Below, piece after piece: positions 12,679-14,325 of a stretch of DNA of 14,325 bases. The translations under genes were made by a program, and so were the position numbers. The notes beneath the pieces are model-generated. The model had not been told where the DNA came from. It saw nothing but the letters and a program-made list of their open reading frames with translations, and made no database searches. Within the stretch, counting starts at the first letter, position 1. Each line of letters opens with the position of its first letter. The DNA is from Candidatus Latescibacterota bacterium (GTDB lineage Bacteria; Latescibacterota; UBA2968; UBA8231): positions 1-14,325 of the forward strand of contig DPVW01000285.1 of NCBI GenBank assembly GCA_003529325.1. The letters are read 5' to 3'.

Positions 12679-13785
12679 TTGAAGATCCTGCTCGTCGCTG
12701 GGGCGCGGCCGAATTTCCCCAAGATCGCGCCCATCGCCGCCGAATTGCGCCGCCATCCCGAGCACTTCGAAGCCCTTGTCGTGCACACCGGTCAGCATTA
12801 CGACTACCAGTTGTCCGGGATCTTCTTCGAGGAGTTGGAACTGGGCCCACCCGATCACTTTCTGCAGGCTCGAAGTGACGGGGGCCGAGCGCTGCAAATG
12901 GCGGACGTCATGTCCAAATTCGACGGGGTTCTGCAACAGGAGAAGCCGGATCTCGTCGTCGTTGTCGGCGACGTCGTCTCCACCGTTTTCTGCAGTCTCG
13001 GTGCCAAGATGCGCGACATCCCCGTCGCTCATGTTGAAGCGGGACTGCGGTCCGGAGATCGAACCATGCCGGAGGAGATAAATCGTGTCGCCACCGACGC
13101 GGTGGCCGATCTGCTTTTCACCACCGATGCAGATGCCGACGAAAATCTGCGCGCCGAAAACGTGCCGGCACACTGCATCCATCGTGTCGGCAATGTCATG
13201 ATCGACACCCTGATGCAATTCCGCGACAAAGCGAGCAATGCCGATGTTCTGCAACGTCACGGCCTGTCGCCGCAGGGATACGTGCTCGTCACCCTGCATC
13301 GCCAGTCGAATCTGGAAGACGTCGACGTGCTGGGGGGGCTCGTCGATGCCCTGGTGAGAACGGCGGCATCCTCCCCCCTGTTGTTCCCCGTGCACCCGGG
13401 CACGAGGAAGCGCCTCGAAGAGACGGGACTGATCTCCCGCCTGCAGGCAGCAGAACAGATCCAGTTGGCTGAACCTGTGGGTTATGTTGACATGCTCTGC
13501 CTCATGGACAACGCCCGCCTGGCCCTGGTTGACTCTGGTGGCATTCAGGAGGAAACGACGGTTCTGGGGGTTCCCTGCCTCACAATGAGGGAAAACACGG
13601 AGCGACCCGTGACCATCACACAGGGCACCAATGTCCTGGTGGGCGTGGACCCCGACCATATCGTTGCCGAGACACGGCGGGTGCTCCGTGACGGCATTCC
13701 TCCAGGCCGCATTCCCGACCTATGGGATGGCCACAGCGCGGAACGTATCGCCGCCGTGTTGCGCGACGGCATTACCCTCAGATAG
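12679..13785 (+). CDS. wecB: UDP-N-acetylglucosamine 2-epimerase (non-hydrolysing, WecB type)
   Basis: A 368-residue enzyme interconverting UDP-GlcNAc and UDP-ManNAc in the cytoplasm, feeding surface polysaccharide synthesis. The frame is open from ATG 12544, but family homology begins at [17 protein letters not shown], so I place the start at TTG 12679 (MKILLVAG); no clear Shine-Dalgarno site precedes it. Key motifs: GARPNFPK near the N-terminus, [20 protein letters not shown] (D98), [19 protein letters not shown] (118-136, with E120 and E132/E133), LVTLHRQSN (H207), HPGTRKRL and DSGGIQEE (285-292). This matches the GT-B-like epimerase family. The sequence around [12 protein letters not shown] is the variant common in polysaccharide loci, where the substrate may be a derivative such as UDP-diacetamido sugars (WbpI-like). 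Thirteen nucleotides separate it from the downstream sugar-nucleotide gene, which indicates an operon. It is divergent from the isomerase operon. Confidence 0.93.
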   Translation: MKILLVAGARPNFPKIAPIAAELRRHPEHFEALVVHTGQHYDYQLSGIFFEELELGPPDHFLQARSDGGRALQMADVMSKFDGVLQQEKPDLVVVVGDVVSTVFCSLGAKMRDIPVAHVEAGLRSGDRTMPEEINRVATDAVADLLFTTDADADENLRAENVPAHCIHRVGNVMIDTLMQFRDKASNADVLQRHGLSPQGYVLVTLHRQSNLEDVDVLGGLVDALVRTAASSPLLFPVHPGTRKRLEETGLISRLQAAEQIQLAEPVGYVDMLCLMDNARLALVDSGGIQEETTVLGVPCLTMRENTERPVTITQGTNVLVGVDPDHIVAETRRVLRDGIPPGRIPDLWDGHSAERIAAVLRDGITLR

Positions 13786-13798
13786 AGAGAGCGGCCAC

Positions 13799-14325
13799 TT
13801 GCGAATCCTCATCACCGGCGGTGCCGGTTTTATCGGGTCTCACCTCTGCGAGCGATTTCTGACAGATGGCCATGAGGTCGTCGTCATGGACAACTTGCTC
13901 ACAGGGCGGATCGAGAACATCGCCGCCCACTTGGGCAATCCGAAATTTCGCTTCGTCAACTACGACGTCACCGAATACATGCACGTCGATGGTGAGCTCG
14001 ATTTCATCCTGCATTTTGCCAGTCCGGCGAGTCCCGCCGATTTCGAGCACCTCGGCATCCGCATCCTGAAGGTGGGCGCCCTCGGTACCCACAAGACCCT
14101 GGGACTGGCCCGCGCCAAGGGCGCCAAGTTCCTGCTCGCATCGACCTCCGAGACCTACGGTGATCCACTGGTTCATCCGCAGACCGAGGAGTACTGGGGC
14201 AATGTCAATCCCATCGGTATTCGCGGCGTCTATGACGAGGCCAAACGGTTTGCAGAATCGATGACGATGGCCTACCACCGGCTGCACGATATCGACACAC
14301 GCATCGTGCGCATCTTCAACACCTA
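13799..14325 (+). CDS. UDP-glucuronate decarboxylase-like extended SDR (3' end outside window)
   Basis: The first 175 codons of an extended short-chain dehydrogenase/reductase; the gene runs off the window. The start is TTG 13799, giving [16 protein letters not shown]. An AGAGAGAG-like purine run overlaps the end of the upstream gene about 8 nt before it. Motifs: GGAGFIG (7-13, NAD binding), [22 protein letters not shown] (71-82), [10 protein letters not shown] (114-123, with the catalytic serine/threonine region), and YDEAK (Y145, K149). The ASPASP, [23 protein letters not shown] and YDEAKR pattern closely follows UDP-glucuronic acid decarboxylase, which makes UDP-xylose. dTDP-glucose 4,6-dehydratase or another UDP-sugar epimerase is a weaker alternative; family calls are usually clinched by the missing C-terminal half. 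It is co-directional with the epimerase gene, 13 nt after its stop, in a nucleotide-sugar operon. Confidence 0.9.
   Translation, partial: MRILITGGAGFIGSHLCERFLTDGHEVVVMDNLLTGRIENIAAHLGNPKFRFVNYDVTEYMHVDGELDFILHFASPASPADFEHLGIRILKVGALGTHKTLGLARAKGAKFLLASTSETYGDPLVHPQTEEYWGNVNPIGIRGVYDEAKRFAESMTMAYHRLHDIDTRIVRIFNT

Noticed and set aside
13778..14287. A 169-codon minus-strand frame at the right end
   Set aside because: It is antisense to the SDR gene, whose GGAGFIG and YDEAK motifs are clear.

Overview
The window looks like a stretch of chromosome from a GC-rich (roughly 60% by eye) bacterium. Genes are closely packed and start with ATG, GTG or TTG, usually behind recognisable Shine-Dalgarno sites. 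A lipoprotein thioredoxin and nucleotide-sugar enzymes for surface polysaccharide suggest a Gram-negative cell envelope. There is no rRNA, tRNA, transposase, integrase, CRISPR or phage gene. The combination of a GH92 mannosidase, a Gfo/Idh/MocA oxidoreductase and a TIM-barrel sugar isomerase is common in environmental heterotrophs of poorly cultured phyla. I cannot name the taxon from the sequence.

Layout. (1) 1-860, plus: the C-terminal end of an ABC exporter ATPase, overlapping a DUF1854 protein by 4 nt; a strong hairpin terminator follows. (2) 947-2962, minus: an unrecognised 249-residue protein with a CRP-like palindrome upstream, and a family-2 glycosyltransferase with an extra C-terminal Rossmann-like domain. 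(3) 3023-4151, plus: type I methionine aminopeptidase behind a good sigma70-like promoter, then an unrecognised 91-residue acidic protein; a second hairpin terminator follows. (4) 4231-8269, minus: DNA polymerase III alpha subunit (dnaE), then a TlpA/ResA-like thioredoxin lipoprotein. (5) 8542-10734, plus: a GH92 alpha-mannosidase-family protein without a signal peptide, ending in a short hairpin and T-run. (6) 10749-12517, minus: a translationally coupled pair, TIM-barrel sugar isomerase/epimerase and then Gfo/Idh/MocA oxidoreductase. (7) 12679-14325, plus: UDP-GlcNAc 2-epimerase and a truncated UDP-glucuronate decarboxylase-like SDR, both apparently starting with TTG.

How the genes fit together. 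Most blocks are pairs that alternate in strand, and all three convergent junctions carry hairpin structures. Housekeeping genes (map, dnaE) are interleaved with carbohydrate genes. The GH92 enzyme and the oxidoreductase/isomerase pair may belong to one sugar-catabolism theme, but they are convergent and separately transcribed. The last two genes begin a nucleotide-sugar or polysaccharide operon that runs off the right edge.

I found no convincing new defence, mobile or RNA system. The best leads are the two unrecognised proteins, the exact TGTGA-N6-TCACA palindrome, the changed metal-ligand positions in the TIM-barrel enzyme, the C-terminal extension of the glycosyltransferase, and the ABC/DUF1854 pair.
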